A stretch of 64,000 bases of DNA from positions 11,521,373 through 11,585,372 of the forward strand of contig JBCFYV010001001.1 of the NCBI GenBank assembly GCA_039000515.1, written 5' to 3'. The stretch comes from Timema cristinae (lineage: Eukaryota; Arthropoda; Insecta; Phasmatodea; Timematidae). The position numbers were made by a program, and so were the translations under genes. This document shows, piece after piece, positions 62,626 through 64,000 of this stretch (the first letter of the stretch is position 1; each line of letters begins with the position of its first letter). The notes beneath the pieces are model-generated. The model was not told the origin of the DNA, searched no databases, and saw nothing but the letters and a program-made list of their open reading frames with translations.

Positions 62626-63113
62626 CACCCGCTTCGGTGGCCGCAAGGTATAAGTGGTCACTCTCGCAATAGACTACTCTACCGATGACGGGGAGATAGG
62701 GCTTAGAATACCGGCCGGGGGTTCTGAGGGTGGTTTTCCCTCAATTTTTCCCCCCCACTCTCCCTCTACGCAAATGCAGGTACACTCACTATAAATTCAA
62801 CCTTCCTCATCTCTATCTCACTTTAGTAATAGGTACATATACGTGTGATCTGAATAAAGGATGTTTGAAAAAGACCGCAAGAGAGGCCAAGAAAGATATG
62901 GAAGTAGCAGATAACAGAAAGTGTGCAAGTGAGAGGAAAAGAATGGAAGCAATTAAAGGAGGAAGAGTGGTGTAAGGATAGAGGAAGATGTAGGCATTTT
63001 ACTAAATTGACCCAGAAACACAGGCTGAAAACAGTTGATAGCGATGATGATGATGATGATGATGATATGATGATGAAGGCGTATAGCCTGAACAGGTAGT
63101 AAGATGGGACGCT
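62626..63113 (+). mobile_element. SINE-B split by a LINE 3' fragment
   Basis: Head and body at 62626-62856 (CGCTTCGGTGGCCGCAAGGT). The shared tail resumes at 63077 (GCGTATAGCCTGAACAGGTA). Between them is the LINE fragment. Confidence 0.85.
62857..63076 (+). mobile_element. LINE 3' fragment with (GAT)n tail, nested in SINE-B
   Basis: It closely resembles 12530-12710 in GAGGCCAAGAAAGATATGGA, CAGATAACAGAAAGTGTGCA and the final GGCTGAAAACAG. It ends in (GAT)n. CGTGTGATCTGAA before and CGTATAGCCTGAA after could be a diverged target duplication. Confidence 0.8.
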
Positions 63114-63210
63114 AAAAAAAATTGCTTGACCTCACCCAACTCACGTATCGAAACATATACGATAAACAATAGATATACTAATTGTATGGTGTAATTGTTA
63201 TATCACCGTA

Positions 63211-63270
63211 ACATTATAAATAGTTGTGCAGCTAGCTCTACAACGTGTTAGTTCATTCAGTCAGTCAGTT
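63211..63270 (+). promoter_or_regulatory. core promoter of the SDR gene
   Basis: TATAAATAG lies at 63215-63223. TCAGT initiator-type words occur three times in tandem at 63257-63269, preceded by TTCATT. The start codon follows at 63275, so the 5' UTR would be very short. Confidence 0.55.
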
Positions 63271-63274
63271 CACG

Positions 63275-63406
63275 ATGGAGCGTTGGTCAGGACGTGTCGC
63301 TCTGGTGACTGGGGCAAGTGTTGGGATTGGAGCTGCAATCGCCCGGGAACTGGTCAAGAATGGGCTCATCGTGGTGGGATTGGCACGCAGGGCGCAGCTA
63401 ATAGAG
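63275..63406 (+). CDS. short-chain dehydrogenase/reductase, DHRS11 / farnesol-dehydrogenase-like, exon 1
   Basis: First coding exon of an NADP-dependent SDR oxidoreductase; the rest lies beyond the window. It encodes 44 residues, [20 protein letters not shown], and so on to RRAQLIE, before GTGAGT. The cofactor motif TGASVGIG is at 12-19, and Arg38-Arg39 after the second beta strand suits NADP. The opening [15 protein letters not shown] is typical of insect DHRS11 or farnesol dehydrogenases, which often form tandem gene families. The exact substrate cannot be told. The start is supported by a TATA box 60 bases upstream. A 69-bp copy of codons 17-39 lies 67 bases into the intron. Confidence 0.9.
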
Positions 63407-63457
63407 GTGAGTACAACATGAGTGTACCATGAGGATAAAGTAACAGGAAAAAAGGGC

Positions 63458-63526
63458 TGGGATTGGAGCTGCTATTGTCAGGGAACTGGTCAAGAATGGG
63501 CTCATCGTGGTGGGATTGGCTCGCAG
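63458..63526 (+). pseudogene. partial duplicate of SDR exon 1
   Basis: This segment matches 63322-63390 over 69 bases with five differences by eye. Four leave the amino acid unchanged (GCA/GCT, ATC/ATT, CGG/AGG, GCA/GCT) and one changes Ala to Val. It lacks the start codon and splice donor, so it is not a usable exon. Confidence 0.92.
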
Positions 63527-63723
63527 TTCTATAAGCGACTTAAATTAATCTAACTTAAGGATACAAGCTAAGTAAATTTAAATATAGTTCTATGTATTGA
63601 TGTGGAGATTGGGTAGGATACTTGAGTATCGATCTCAATGCACCCAGTAGAGTTAATACTCGGTCTCTTGTGTCAGTCTCAAGAACGCTAGCGCTACTTT
63701 ATTACTTAGGGTTTAATTAAACT

Positions 63724-63976
63724 ATCACCCGCCTCGGTGGCGTAGTTGGCTAACGCGCTTGTCGTGTTGAGCTCGAACTGCTGAGGACGGGGAGACCGAG
63801 GTTCGAATCTCGGTCGGGTGAACTGGGGTGGTTTTTCCTAAATGGTTTTCCACTCTCCCTCCACGCAAATGCGGGTTCACTTCCTTTAATTAAACCTTCC
63901 CAATTCCTAGTCCATTAGCGTAATTAGTACTTAAAGCGTATAACCCGAACGGGTAGTAAGACGCGGTGCTAATAAT
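63724..63976 (+). mobile_element. SINE-B, young full-length copy
   Basis: A clean copy: head CGGTGGCGTAGTTGGCTAAC, B box GGTTCGAATCTCGG, body CACTCTCCCTCCACGCAAAT, tail GGGTAGTAAGACGCGGTGCT, then (TAA)-type bases. It is the best reference for the family in this window. Confidence 0.96.
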
Positions 63977-64000
63977 ATTATATATATTATATAATTAAAC

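Overview
The window looks like nuclear DNA of an arthropod, most likely an insect. It is AT-rich, its genes are split by long introns, promoters carry TATA boxes and TCAGT-type initiators, and the readable proteins (L-lactate dehydrogenase, PCNA, a CUB-domain protein, an SDR oxidoreductase) read like insect homologues. A hemipteran with a large, SINE-rich genome would fit, but that is a guess. No bacterial, plasmid, phage or CRISPR content was seen.

Layout. 1-6.7 kb: repeats only (a 62-bp tandem array, an insect-type Helitron/MINE-like repeat, SINE copies). 6.7-19.5 kb (+): a complete lactate dehydrogenase gene with a probable TATA promoter and non-coding leader exon near 6.75 kb and seven coding exons at 9.3-18.9 kb encoding 332 residues; its introns are full of SINEs. 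19.5-25.7 kb: AT-rich, repeats only. 25.8-27.8 kb (-): phase-compatible 3' exons of a gene I do not recognise. 30.7-33.6 kb (+): two tentative exons ending in a hydrophobic C-terminal tail. 36.7-57.3 kb (-): five phase-compatible exons of a gene with two CUB domains, whose third intron (about 15.4 kb) contains a complete intronless PCNA gene on the opposite strand (41.08-41.86 kb). 57.4-63.1 kb: a dense nest of transposons. 63.2 kb to the end (+): promoter and first exon of a DHRS11/farnesol-dehydrogenase-like SDR gene, followed by a 69-bp partial duplicate of its exon.

Most of the sequence is mobile DNA. Two tRNA-derived SINE families (called A and B here) have different heads but share the same 3' tail, which suggests both use the same LINE machinery. 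Several copies have perfect target-site duplications, and nested insertions allow relative dating. There are also hAT-type non-autonomous elements with 8-bp duplications, a family of elements with GGCYGTRTCYGAATAGTC-type inverted ends, a foldback element, and a 1.7-kb element with GAACATG-rich ends.

I found no clear new multi-gene system. The strongest leads are the shared SINE tail, including a tail-only insertion; PCNA nested inside the CUB gene; an ERR-type site beside the LDH promoter; and the mostly synonymous SDR exon duplicate.
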